Positions 8,962 to 17,924 of a DNA stretch of 64,000 nt are shown piece after piece. The DNA comes from Parasaccharibacter apium (GTDB lineage Bacteria; Pseudomonadota; Alphaproteobacteria; Acetobacterales; Acetobacteraceae), in the NCBI RefSeq assembly GCF_002592045.1, contig NZ_MEJG01000001.1, positions 248,001 through 312,000 of the forward strand, in the 5' to 3' direction. The notes below the pieces were generated by a model that searched no databases, was not told where the DNA came from, and saw only the letters and a list, made by a program, of their open reading frames with translations. Position numbers and translations under genes: made by a program. How positions within the stretch are numbered: the stretch's first letter is position 1; every line of letters begins with the position of its first letter.

Positions 8962-9399
8962 ATGGCTTCGCGCTTTTCTTCCCCCCTCATGCGGCTGACA
9001 ACACTCGCGGCATTAGGGCTTGCCACCACTCTTAGCTCTCACGCTGTTGCGCAGAGCGTCCATTTTAGCACGCCTTATCAGGACGACTCCTCCAGCAAGG
9101 TTAGCAGCAAAAAATCGACACAAAAAACCACAGCACCAACCACCCATGGTGGTGAGCATTTCCACGCTACGGGCCATCGTCCCCCACCGCCTGGCTATCA
9201 GGATGTGCCCTCCACAGAGTTTGAAAATGGGCCAGACCCGGACCATGAAGCCCATCTACGGGCCAATCGTGATTCTGTCACGGGGAGTAATTTGGGTCAT
9301 TTCGGCAGTGCTTATCAGGACAGCAACCCCATCCAAAGCGGAAAAATGGGCGATGCAACAGGCAATGGCTGGGTCGCCCCACGTGGCAACGGCTTTTAA
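8962..9399 (+). CDS. Small secreted hypothetical protein
   Basis: 145 residues of unknown function. The N-terminus is a clear Sec-type signal peptide (basic start, hydrophobic stretch LTTLAALGLATTL, likely cleavage after SHAVA near residue 30). The mature part is low-complexity, polar and rich in Ser, Lys, Thr, His, Pro and Gly (KVSSKKSTQKTT; HRPPPPGYQDVPSTEFENGPDPDHE). It contains two related phrases, TPYQDDSS and SAYQDSNP. A periplasmic or surface protein is likely. It is transcribed alone, divergent from aroG and convergent with the FUSC gene. Confidence 0.7.
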   Translation: MASRFSSPLMRLTTLAALGLATTLSSHAVAQSVHFSTPYQDDSSSKVSSKKSTQKTTAPTTHGGEHFHATGHRPPPPGYQDVPSTEFENGPDPDHEAHLRANRDSVTGSNLGHFGSAYQDSNPIQSGKMGDATGNGWVAPRGNGF

Positions 9400-9400
9400 T

Positions 9401-9428
9401 CGCCCTTTGCCTCTCTAAAAGCAGGGCG
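9401..9428. terminator. Hairpin between convergent genes
   Basis: CGCCCT..TGC and GCAGGGCG can form an eight-pair stem with a two-base bulge around a short loop, between the stop at 9399 and the FUSC stop at 9429. The T-tract is poor, so termination is a tentative reading. Confidence 0.35.
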
Positions 9429-11525
9429 TTACCCCCGGTTACGCCCGCGTGCGAGTAGGAACTCATATTCCTTACGGAAGAAGTTTCTACTCGCCATATA
9501 TTCAAAATGAATAATCCGCAATGAGCCAATCCCCACGGCTAGATCATGCCGTGTTGTACTCGTGCCGTGGCTCTGCCGATATTTTTCTATTAGGAACTGT
9601 TGTTCCTCTAAAAAAGCTTTACTAGTAGAGCGCGGAAGATGGCCGCCTGCTTCTGTCAGATGGATAATATCTTTTACCATCTGCTCACCTGTTTGTAGCG
9701 CATTTTCGGGCAAACGCTTTTGCAACGCCAAATCCCGCAAGGTGATGAGATGCCGTCCTACTGTCATCACCGCCAATGTCCCACGGACCATGCTGTTAAC
9801 GTCATGCTGGGGTAATTTCCCTGCAAAACGTATGACCTGCTCCATGCGTTGTGTGGTTTGGCTTGTCCAGTCATTTTGGGCTTGCTTACGGCCTTGCAAA
9901 GGCTGTTTAAGCTGGCGAATCTCCTCCACCAGCTGGCGGCGTAATTGCGCCCAGGCTTGCTTAACGGAAAAAGGCATCACCGTTTTAAAAATCTGCACCC
10001 CACTCCATAACGCCAAAAGCAAAGCAAGGGATTGGTTAAACCACTCTACCTCATTAATGCGCGCCTGGTTATCCAACCCCAATACCCAAGGAAAGAAATT
10101 AACATAAGAGGCTGCAATACCAACTGTAGGGGGATAGCGTAACGCTATCCCACCTAGAAACATCAACACCGCAAAAGGAAGAGAAAATACCAGGTAATTA
10201 GAAGTCAGCGGCATCACAAAAAATACGGGAATAATACTGGCCAATACCGCCCATACCGCCCCGTAAAAGAAGGATTTACTCACTAAAATCATATTATCCA
10301 TAATGGAGAAACGAGCGCAAACCACAGCCAATAGGCTTAAATAAGCCCACCCGTAGGACCACGCGGTTACTTCCCATATTAGTGCTCCTAAAATCATCGC
10401 CACTGCAGCACGCACCGCATTGGTAAAAGCCAACCTCCCATCCGCAATACGGTGAATATGATGCCGCACCGAGACATGCCGCTTCTGTAACCCTGCAAAT
10501 TGAGATTCCACAGCCGAGCGGAAATCCACCAACATGGCTTCCACCCCCACCCCGGCGATGCTTTGCTGGATGGAATCATCATCATTCAGCGGCAGGCAAC
10601 GGTCTAATTCCTCCCGATTCTCCTGCAACATAACATCCAGCCGCCCCAACCCCGCGACCACTTGGAGAATGTCTTTTTTCAATAAATTGGAGAGATCATC
10701 CATTTCCTCAGCAACACGCTCCAGCCCCTTAGCTAAACGCTCTGGAATATGCGAGGCAGAAGCAAGGCGAGAGCGCAGCCCCACCCCACGTGCAAGAACA
10801 AGAGCCACACGCTCTAACGTGACATAAGCGCGGTCCGCATCCTCCCCTGCTAAGCGGGAATCAATACGGATAAACTCTAACTGGTCATTAAAACTTTGCA
10901 GTGAGCCAAGCAGCCGCGTTAGCCCCTTAATCCCCTCATCATCACGTCGTAAAACATGCCCTAATGCGATGGCTGTTTGGCTCAGCAACTCGGCAATACG
11001 CTTTTGCAATTCCGCCCGTGCTGCACGGTCCGCCCCCGGTACAGCAATCATCCCCGCGACCATCTCGCAAACAACGCCGAGCAAAATATAAGAGCCACGC
11101 GCCATAGCGATATAGAACACATGGTCCGGCTGCTCGGCTGAGGCAAGGGCGATAATAGCCCCCGTATAACCAGCGAGAACCATCGCATAACCACGGAAGT
11201 TATCCAGCAAACAGGCAATACCCGTACACCAGCCGACCCATCCCGCTAAGAGCAAGAAGAAAATCCATGGATGTTGCGGGGCAATGGCGATGAGGCCAAT
11301 CCCCCCCACCATCCCCAGCATGGTCCCAGCAATACGCCACCGCCCTTTAGAGAGACTCATCCCGCGAGAATTCTGGGCGACAATCCACACCGTCATAGCC
11401 GCCCATTGCGGCCCGCCCATCTCCATCTTCAAAGCGATGGCAAGAGCGACTAAGCAGGCGATGGTTGTTCTAAGGGAGAAGAAAACGGCACTCAGAGTTG
11501 TGGGCTGTAACTTTGGCCAACTCAT
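9429..11525 (-). CDS. FUSC family efflux protein
   Basis: Inner-membrane protein of the fusaric acid resistance / aromatic acid exporter family, 698 residues. It shows the family's two-half layout: about six TM segments in residues 15-165 (AMTVWIVAQNSRGMSLSKGRWR is the conserved first loop), a long cytoplasmic helical region (about 170-365), a second TM cluster (about 365-510), and a C-terminal cytoplasmic domain. It normally exports aromatic acids or related toxic organics, often with an MFP and an outer-membrane channel, neither of which is next to it here. It follows gor by 27 bp and may be in the same operon. Confidence 0.85.
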   Translation of the reverse strand: MSWPKLQPTTLSAVFFSLRTTIACLVALAIALKMEMGGPQWAAMTVWIVAQNSRGMSLSKGRWRIAGTMLGMVGGIGLIAIAPQHPWIFFLLLAGWVGWCTGIACLLDNFRGYAMVLAGYTGAIIALASAEQPDHVFYIAMARGSYILLGVVCEMVAGMIAVPGADRAARAELQKRIAELLSQTAIALGHVLRRDDEGIKGLTRLLGSLQSFNDQLEFIRIDSRLAGEDADRAYVTLERVALVLARGVGLRSRLASASHIPERLAKGLERVAEEMDDLSNLLKKDILQVVAGLGRLDVMLQENREELDRCLPLNDDDSIQQSIAGVGVEAMLVDFRSAVESQFAGLQKRHVSVRHHIHRIADGRLAFTNAVRAAVAMILGALIWEVTAWSYGWAYLSLLAVVCARFSIMDNMILVSKSFFYGAVWAVLASIIPVFFVMPLTSNYLVFSLPFAVLMFLGGIALRYPPTVGIAASYVNFFPWVLGLDNQARINEVEWFNQSLALLLALWSGVQIFKTVMPFSVKQAWAQLRRQLVEEIRQLKQPLQGRKQAQNDWTSQTTQRMEQVIRFAGKLPQHDVNSMVRGTLAVMTVGRHLITLRDLALQKRLPENALQTGEQMVKDIIHLTEAGGHLPRSTSKAFLEEQQFLIEKYRQSHGTSTTRHDLAVGIGSLRIIHFEYMASRNFFRKEYEFLLARGRNRG

Positions 11526-11552
11526 GCCTATCTTCCCCCCTTTAATAAAGCC

Positions 11553-12944
11553 TTATTGCTTATCCACCATACGGGTTGGGGTTCTCATCGTCACGAACTC
11601 CTCTGCGGTGCTAGGATGCAAAGCAATCGTTTGGTCCAACTGCTTCTTCGTCAGCTTTGCCGTTACAGCAATAGCCAGCATTTGAATAATCTCTGGCGCA
11701 TCAGGCCCGACCATATGCGCGCCCAACACAATATCGCTCTGGCGGTCCACCACCAGCTTCATCAACACCTTCCCGGCCCGTTTCGGCAATGTTTGGCGCA
11801 TAGGGGTGAAGGTGGATGTATAAATAGCGAGGTCATGCTTTTGGGCCGCTTCCTCTTCACTCAGCCCCACAACCCCTATCGGGGAGGAGAAGAACACCGC
11901 CTTAGGCAGCGTCTCAAACGACCATGTGCGCCCTTGCGGGTTAAAAAGCTGCTCGGCCAACATATGGCCTTCTGCAATCGCCGTGGGGGTTAGGTTATAT
12001 TCATCACGAATATCCCCAATCGCATAGATAGAAGGGATATTCGTCCGCCCATCAATCCCAGCGACAACATGACCCTTCTCCATCGCTACGCCGACAGAAT
12101 CAAGGCCTAGCTTATCAATAGCGGCCCGGCGACCCGTTGCCATAATAACGGCATCAACCTCATGAGCCGTGCCATCGTCTAATATAAGGCGAACAGCTTT
12201 ACCACCGCCAACATCCTCTAGCCGCACGGGGCTCGTGCCGGGATGTTGCGTAATGCCATATAGGTCTATCAACTCTTTTAGATGCGCGCGAACCTCACCA
12301 TCAAAGCCGCGCAAGGGCAACGTCTGACGGTAGAATAAATCCACCTGAGAGCCCATACCGGCTAAGATACCAGCAAACTCCACCCCAATATACCCGCTAC
12401 CAATAATCGCAACCTTTTGGGGCCGCTCTGGGAGATGAAATAGCTCATCAGAGGTAATGGCCAGCTCTGCACCGGGGATGTCCAACCGTATTGGGGTCGA
12501 GCCTGTGGCGAGGACAATCTTCTTAGCCCGCACGCGCTGTACCGGGGCATCAGGTGCAAGGACAGAAGGGCCAATCTCGATCGTATGAGCATCAATCAGG
12601 CGGGCATCCCCCGTATAAAGGGAGATGCCTGCTTTCTCCAACATAGAGATGTAAATGCCATTTAGACGTTCAATCTCACGGTCTTTCGCAGCAAGGAAGC
12701 TATACCAATCGAATGTTTCAGGCCGTTGGACATCCCAACCAAAAGCTGGGGCATCCTCAATCATACGGCCTGTCTCTGCAGCATAGACCATCAGTTTTTT
12801 GGGGACACAACCGAGATTGACACAGGTCCCACCCCAATGACGGCGTTCGGCAATGCCCACGCGGGCCCCGTTCTGCGCGGCAATACGCGCACAACGCACC
12901 CCACCTGAGCCAGCACCAATGACAAAGAGATCCAATTCCTGCAT
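11553..12944 (-). CDS. gor: Glutathione-disulfide reductase
   Basis: FAD- and NADPH-dependent reduction of oxidised glutathione. From the ATG at 12944 the product is 463 residues. It has the FAD-binding GAGSGGVR at the N-terminus, the redox-active disulfide GGTCVNLGCVPKK (about 42-54), the NAD(P)H-binding GSGYIGVEFAGIL, the second FAD motif YAIGDI, and the C-terminal catalytic HPSTAEE. An upstream in-frame start at 12965 adds seven unconserved residues. It lies between fpr and the FUSC exporter, all on the minus strand, which suggests a shared redox or stress role. Confidence 0.92.
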   Translation of the reverse strand: MQELDLFVIGAGSGGVRCARIAAQNGARVGIAERRHWGGTCVNLGCVPKKLMVYAAETGRMIEDAPAFGWDVQRPETFDWYSFLAAKDREIERLNGIYISMLEKAGISLYTGDARLIDAHTIEIGPSVLAPDAPVQRVRAKKIVLATGSTPIRLDIPGAELAITSDELFHLPERPQKVAIIGSGYIGVEFAGILAGMGSQVDLFYRQTLPLRGFDGEVRAHLKELIDLYGITQHPGTSPVRLEDVGGGKAVRLILDDGTAHEVDAVIMATGRRAAIDKLGLDSVGVAMEKGHVVAGIDGRTNIPSIYAIGDIRDEYNLTPTAIAEGHMLAEQLFNPQGRTWSFETLPKAVFFSSPIGVVGLSEEEAAQKHDLAIYTSTFTPMRQTLPKRAGKVLMKLVVDRQSDIVLGAHMVGPDAPEIIQMLAIAVTAKLTKKQLDQTIALHPSTAEEFVTMRTPTRMVDKQ

Positions 12945-12990
12945 AGCGTGCCTTCCTCCCCGCAAAGACTCCTGCCTTTACAGCGCGGCT

Positions 12991-13884
12991 TTACCGCTCT
13001 GCAAACGCTTTCTCGACCACATAAGAGCCTTGGCGACTCATATTACCTTCCTCAAAACCGCGCTCTTCCAGCAGTTTTTGTGTATCTGCAAGCATCTCTG
13101 GGGAGCCACAAATCATCACACGATCATGCTCTGGGTCTAGCTCATCAATATTCAGGTCACGGAAGATGCGGCCATTATTGATCAATGCCGTGATACGCTC
13201 CTGCACGGGGAACTCCTCACGCGTCACAGCGGGATAATATTTCAGCTTCGCAGCAACATCTTCACCAAGAAACTCATGCTTTGGCAGGATATTGGTGATG
13301 TAATCCCGATAAGCCAATTCCCCACGCTCACGCACTGTATGGGTGAGGATGACATTCTCATAGCGATCATACGCATCAGGGTCTTTAATCAAGCTCATGA
13401 AAGGAGCAAGACCCGTCCCGGTGGAGAGGAAATATAGATTCCGCCCCGGTTTGAGATTATCGAGCAGCAAAGTGCCAACTGGCTTACGGCCAATCAATAC
13501 CGTATCACCAACCTTTACATGGCGCAGGCGGGAAGTGAGTGGGCCATTCTCCACCGCAATGGAGAGGAACTCCATCTGATCCTCATAATTCGCAGAGGCA
13601 AGGGAGTAAGCACGCAATAACGGCTTGCCCTCTACCTCAATCCCAATCATCGCAAACTGCCCGTTGGAGAAGCGCAAGCCGGGGTCGCGAGTCGTGGTGA
13701 AGCTGAAGAGCCGGTTTGTCCAATGATGCACTTGCTTCACCGTGGCCGGATAAAGATGGCCATATTCTTTCGTTGGGGTAGCAAGGCGATATTGGCCCTC
13801 ATGCCCTTCAAAAGGGACAAGGCCCGTCAATGGCTCAGCAATAACGGGGGTCGGAGCTGATTCAGCAGGATAAGGTGTGCTCAT
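12991..13884 (-). CDS. fpr: Ferredoxin--NADP+ reductase
   Basis: FAD enzyme passing electrons between NADPH and ferredoxin or flavodoxin. 297 residues from the ATG at 13884 (MSTPYPAES), which replaces an upstream start at 13905. Motifs: RAYSLASANY for FAD, STGTGLAPFMSLI for NADP phosphate binding, VMICGSPEML near the C-terminus, and a family-like end (SYVVEKAFAER). The protein starts with about 40 extra polar residues before the FAD domain. gor follows 46 bp downstream. It diverges from the helicase gene across about 195 bp in which no clear operator was seen. Confidence 0.9.
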   Translation of the reverse strand: MSTPYPAESAPTPVIAEPLTGLVPFEGHEGQYRLATPTKEYGHLYPATVKQVHHWTNRLFSFTTTRDPGLRFSNGQFAMIGIEVEGKPLLRAYSLASANYEDQMEFLSIAVENGPLTSRLRHVKVGDTVLIGRKPVGTLLLDNLKPGRNLYFLSTGTGLAPFMSLIKDPDAYDRYENVILTHTVRERGELAYRDYITNILPKHEFLGEDVAAKLKYYPAVTREEFPVQERITALINNGRIFRDLNIDELDPEHDRVMICGSPEMLADTQKLLEERGFEEGNMSRQGSYVVEKAFAER

Positions 13885-14078
13885 GAATCCGTATTCCTCT
13901 CTCAAATGACACTCAGGTCACAATCTTTTATCTCAAGGGGGTGATACTAGCGAGAGGCCATCATTACCACCCATCATGCCCCGTACCATGCCTATCTTTT
14001 CCTCTTTTGTCATCACAAACACAGTCATACCCGCCTTTTTGCTTGACTTCCCTACCCACCACTCCCGAAAACACCCCT

Positions 14079-16571
14079 ATGACAGATGCTTCCCCGCCCC
14101 GTGATTCCGCCCATACAGTGCCAACCTCCCCTGCAGAACTGGCTTTAACACAGGCTGAAGAAGCCTTTGGTGCGCATCTTGCCATCACCCCACGCGAGCG
14201 TGCTGCTTTGCTCCGGCAAGTGGCGCGCCGTTTAGGGGCTGATAAAACCAGCATTAATGAGGCCGAGCTCCTCCACGCGCTCTGCCAAGTCCGCCGCCGT
14301 GGTTGGGCTAACAGCATGATGAACCATGCTCATCGCAGCGGGGCTGTTTGGGTGCGTAAAGCTGATGTCCTCCTCGCAGCGGAACGGATTCACGACCCCC
14401 TCATTGATGAAGAAGGCCAAGCCGCCGTGCTGGAAAGCCTCTTGGAGGAACGCTGGCGGGATATGGCCGATACCCCCTTGCGCGTCCTTGATGATGTGCG
14501 TGCCGACCTAGCCGATGCAGGGACGTACCTCTCTGGTGCGCAAATTGAGCGTCTCTCCCACAGCATTGCCCGTGCCTTTGGTGGGGTTGATCTCGGCTTT
14601 GAAGATGAGCTGATCCTTGAGGAAGAACGCCGCGCACGCGAGCAAGAGGACATCCGCGCCAAAGCCGAGGCCCGCCGCGCACGCGAGCTCCAGAAGATTA
14701 AAGACTGGGAAGCCACACTTGTCGGGTTTGAGAAACTCCCCGCCCTTCTGCATTGCTCCCGCCGCGAAGCCCTACGTTGGATTGCAGAACAGCGCATCCC
14801 CATCGCCAAACGCGACCAACAGCCAGACGGGTTGGAGATTTTCTATTTTGACCCAACCGAGCTTAAAAAATGCCGCCCGCTCCTCAATAGCTGGCGGCGT
14901 GGGACAAGCCAAAAACGCGATGAAGATTATGATGATAGCCCCCAAGCCCGCAAAGGCAATGCAGCTATCGCACGTGTAGCGGCATTAGACCGCTTTGCAG
15001 CGCATTTCCGCACGGCACGCGCACTTAATCGCCGCATCACGCTTGTGACAGGGCCGACCAACTCCGGCAAATCTCATACAGCGTTAGAGGCCCTCGCTCA
15101 GGCAGAAAGTGGGTTGGCCCTCGCCCCGCTGCGCCTCTTAGCCCATGAGTTCCGCGAGGCTATGCTAAGCCGCGGTGTACCTGCCTCCCTCACCACGGGG
15201 GAGGAGCGCATCATCGACCCCACCGCTCGCCATCTTGCCGCTACCGTGGAGATGTGCCCATTTAACAACCCTGTTGATGTGGCCATCATTGATGAAGCCC
15301 AAATGCTCAGCGACCCCGACCGAGGTGCGGCATGGACAGCGGCCATTATGGGGGTGCCTGCCCGCCATGTGTTCATCTTAGGCGCGGCAGATTGCATCCC
15401 CCTCGTCAAACGCATTGCCGAACTCTGTAATGACCCCGTTGATGAGATCCATCTAGAGCGTAAAAGCCCACTGCGCCCTGCGGGCACACTTGCCTTAACG
15501 GACCTCCGCGCAGGGGATGCCCTCATCGCTTTCTCCCGCCGGGATGTGCTGGACCTCCGCGCCGAGCTAATGGCCCATAACCGCCGGGTAGCCGTTATTT
15601 ACGGGGCGTTAAGCCCAGAGGTCCGCCGGGCCGAGGCAGCACGCTTTAACCGTGGTGAAGCGGACATCCTCATCGCAACCGATGCGATTGGCATGGGGCT
15701 TAATCTCTCCATTCGTCGGGTGGTATTCAGCACGCTGCGCAAATATGATGGGCGGCAAACGCGCAATCTTGTCTCTCAAGAGGTCAAGCAAATTGGCGGG
15801 CGCGCGGGCCGTTTTGGTAAACATGAGGAAGGCTTGGTCTGCGTGCTAGAAGGGGCGGGCCGTCCCAGCTTCATCCGCCATATGCTCGAAGCCCCACCAG
15901 AGCCTATGCTAGAGCTACGCCCCCTTGTGCAGCCTGATGCTGACATTGTGCAAGCTGTTGCTCAAGAGATGGAATCAGACAGCCTCTATGGTGTGCTAAC
16001 CCGCATTAAACGGGCTGTTTTACGCCCTGATGACCCCAATTACCGCCTTGCGGATATGGAGCAAGCGTTAGAGATTGCCGCAGCCTTGGAGGGGGTAGAT
16101 GGGTTAGACCTCTCCACCCGCTGGACCTACGCCATGTGTCCTATCAACACACGCGATAACGGCATCCCCCGCCTTGTGGAATGGGCGGCCCTCCATGCGC
16201 GCGGGCAATCCATCTTCCCCCCCGGCACGGGCCGCCTTCCCCAAGCCTCTACCGCCGGGCGTGAAGAATTAGAACGCGCTGAAAAACGCCATCGCCGCCT
16301 TGTGACATGGCGGTGGCTGGCAATGCGCTTCCCCGATAATTACCCAGAGCTCATCGTGGCGGAACGAAATGCCGCTATCTTAGATGAATGGATTGAGCAT
16401 GTCCTTCGCACCCAGAGCCGGATGCGCGAGACCTCCCGCCGCCATCAGGGCCGCCGGGGCGAGCATCATCCAAAACCCCATGCGGGAGGACGCGGCCATC
16501 ATAAAGCCTCCCATGGTAAGAAAAGCAACTTGGGCTCTAAAAAACCACATCACAAACGCAAAACGCATTAA
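14079..16571 (+). CDS. SUV3-like DEAD/DEAH RNA helicase
   Basis: 830 residues from the ATG at 14079; an upstream in-frame start at 13941 would add 46 residues without family character. Helicase core: Walker A GPTNSGKSHT (about 325), motif II IIDEAQML (about 404), and motif VI QIGGRAGRFG (about 570). The spacing and the VFILGAADCIPLVKRIAEL block resemble the mitochondrial SUV3 family, where it works with RNA-degrading enzymes. The N-terminal 300 residues contain a coiled, Arg/Glu-rich stretch (EEERRAREQEDIRAKAEARR). The C-terminus is a basic His/Lys tail (KPHHKRKTH), a likely RNA-binding extension. The RNA role is inferred from the family. Confidence 0.85.
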   Translation: MTDASPPRDSAHTVPTSPAELALTQAEEAFGAHLAITPRERAALLRQVARRLGADKTSINEAELLHALCQVRRRGWANSMMNHAHRSGAVWVRKADVLLAAERIHDPLIDEEGQAAVLESLLEERWRDMADTPLRVLDDVRADLADAGTYLSGAQIERLSHSIARAFGGVDLGFEDELILEEERRAREQEDIRAKAEARRARELQKIKDWEATLVGFEKLPALLHCSRREALRWIAEQRIPIAKRDQQPDGLEIFYFDPTELKKCRPLLNSWRRGTSQKRDEDYDDSPQARKGNAAIARVAALDRFAAHFRTARALNRRITLVTGPTNSGKSHTALEALAQAESGLALAPLRLLAHEFREAMLSRGVPASLTTGEERIIDPTARHLAATVEMCPFNNPVDVAIIDEAQMLSDPDRGAAWTAAIMGVPARHVFILGAADCIPLVKRIAELCNDPVDEIHLERKSPLRPAGTLALTDLRAGDALIAFSRRDVLDLRAELMAHNRRVAVIYGALSPEVRRAEAARFNRGEADILIATDAIGMGLNLSIRRVVFSTLRKYDGRQTRNLVSQEVKQIGGRAGRFGKHEEGLVCVLEGAGRPSFIRHMLEAPPEPMLELRPLVQPDADIVQAVAQEMESDSLYGVLTRIKRAVLRPDDPNYRLADMEQALEIAAALEGVDGLDLSTRWTYAMCPINTRDNGIPRLVEWAALHARGQSIFPPGTGRLPQASTAGREELERAEKRHRRLVTWRWLAMRFPDNYPELIVAERNAAILDEWIEHVLRTQSRMRETSRRHQGRRGEHHPKPHAGGRGHHKASHGKKSNLGSKKPHHKRKTH

Positions 16572-16578
16572 CCCCACA

Positions 16579-16615
16579 AAAAAGGGCGTGCCCAAATGCA
16601 GGACACGCCCTTTTT
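16579..16615. terminator. Bidirectional intrinsic terminator
   Basis: AAAAGGGCGTG-type arm at 16579-16590 pairs with CACGCCCTTTTT at 16604-16615 (twelve pairs, 13-base loop). The A-run and T-run on the two sides allow termination of both the helicase gene (+) and the convergent lipoprotein gene (-). Confidence 0.85.
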
Positions 16616-16637
16616 GCGACAACGCTAAAGCCTCACC

Positions 16638-17744
16638 TTACCGGCTTGGGATCGTCACCATTGCACCTTTAGCAGTCGCTGTCTCGGCAATTGCATGGAT
16701 GAATTGCAGCATGGAGAAAGCAAGCTTACTGGCAAGGTCATTCTTTGCAATCCAATACCAAGAGCCCTCATACTCCACAGATGTATAAGCGACATCATCA
16801 CCAGGGCGCGCTGGGCTGCAATGGATGATAATTGCAGGTTGCGGCTCATTAGGACCACGTACAACAGATGGTGCAGTAATGCCCTTTTCCACCATTTTTT
16901 TTGGCACTTCCATCGTGCTGGCCACATCCTCCCAAATAGATAACATGGAGCGTGTCACCATCGCGACCTCGCCTGGATGATTAGGCTTACGCCCATAAAC
17001 AACCTCTGCCTGCTCACTCCCTGCGGGGAGTTGCAATGCCTGGCGCACTTGGCCTTGTAGCTCTGTAATCTCAGGCGAACTACTCTTTGGCAAAAGGATA
17101 AAGGTCCGCTCTGGCTGGGCAGGTTCTGTTTTGGTGGCTGCTGTCGGAGCAATGCTACGGATGCTCAGCGCATTACCTGCTTGCAATTTACGTAACGCAC
17201 GCAGCAAATACGTAAAGCGAATGGAAGCCTCTTTACCCTCTGTCCCTGCAATCGTACTGGTCGTATTACTCGCCGGGCCGATAGACTGCATCGTCATTTG
17301 CAGCAGCGTATCAACCGGCAAGCCGCTGGAGATTAACGGCAGAAGCGTTTGTGGCGAAATCGGCCGCAAAATATTCACCGAGAATTGCACACCAGAGACA
17401 GGCTGGTACGTCACAGTCGGGCTATCGCTATAGGAATAACCTAAAGACCCACCCAAAGAGCCACCTGCCCCTTGAATCCAGGGCGTACCGCTAATATTTG
17501 CGCTAGAACTTGTCTCGGCTGTATAAGCTGAGATGATCTGTGTCGTCTCAATCAAGGTCGGCGACAAAGAATAACGGAGCTGCACAATGTTAAAGAGCAT
17601 CTCCTGGTTCTGTTGTCGGCTCATTTCCTTTTCATAATCCAGCCGGTCCCGCCGCATATTATGCGGACCAACCGAAGAAGAACATGAGGACAAGGCTAGC
17701 GCACTAACTGCCAGCACACGCCCCATAGAACGAAGCAATGTCAT
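16638..17744 (-). CDS. Outer-membrane-type lipoprotein, function unknown
   Basis: 368 residues. The N-terminus is a lipoprotein signal peptide with lipobox LSSC (Cys21), so the mature protein is lipid-anchored. The segment after it (RDRLDYEKEMSRQQNQEMLFNIVQLRYS, not contiguous motif) matches a pattern I recall from uncharacterised proteobacterial lipoproteins with an N-terminal 'EQLLLNIVRLRY'-like stretch. The middle is Gly/Ser-rich (GAGGSLGGSLGYSYSDSPT), and the C-terminal half has a WYWIAKNDLASKLAF region that could be a small folded domain. No enzyme motif is visible. It has its own upstream hairpin and follows serS on the same strand with 180 bp between. Confidence 0.75.
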   Translation of the reverse strand: MTLLRSMGRVLAVSALALSSCSSSVGPHNMRRDRLDYEKEMSRQQNQEMLFNIVQLRYSLSPTLIETTQIISAYTAETSSSANISGTPWIQGAGGSLGGSLGYSYSDSPTVTYQPVSGVQFSVNILRPISPQTLLPLISSGLPVDTLLQMTMQSIGPASNTTSTIAGTEGKEASIRFTYLLRALRKLQAGNALSIRSIAPTAATKTEPAQPERTFILLPKSSSPEITELQGQVRQALQLPAGSEQAEVVYGRKPNHPGEVAMVTRSMLSIWEDVASTMEVPKKMVEKGITAPSVVRGPNEPQPAIIIHCSPARPGDDVAYTSVEYEGSWYWIAKNDLASKLAFSMLQFIHAIAETATAKGAMVTIPSR

Positions 17745-17763
17745 AATTTATCCTGAAGAAAAT

Positions 17764-17793
17764 GTGTTGAGAGCCCTATAAAGCCCTCAACAC
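17764..17793 (-). promoter_or_regulatory. Inverted repeat in the lipoprotein gene leader
   Basis: GTGTTGAG (17764-17771) and CTCAACAC (17786-17793) form perfect eight-base arms around a 14-base centre, about 20 bases before the lipoprotein start codon. It could be a repressor site or an mRNA hairpin that masks the ribosome site. It lacks a following T-run, so it is not a terminator. Confidence 0.4.
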
Positions 17794-17924
17794 TACATTA
17801 TCTCGCTGTTAATATATCACAGTCCATCACGGCTCTACCAGCTAAAAAGAGTAAGAAAAACAAGGACCATCCCCCATTTAGCTTCTCTTTTTAGTGAACA
17901 GCCCTCCCAATAAATCATCCTTCT

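Noticed and set aside
17842-17894. CTAAAAAGAG / CTCTTTTTAG inverted repeat after serS
   Set aside because: Perfect arms, but 33 bases apart, AT-rich, with no good T-run at the right place; weak as a terminator.
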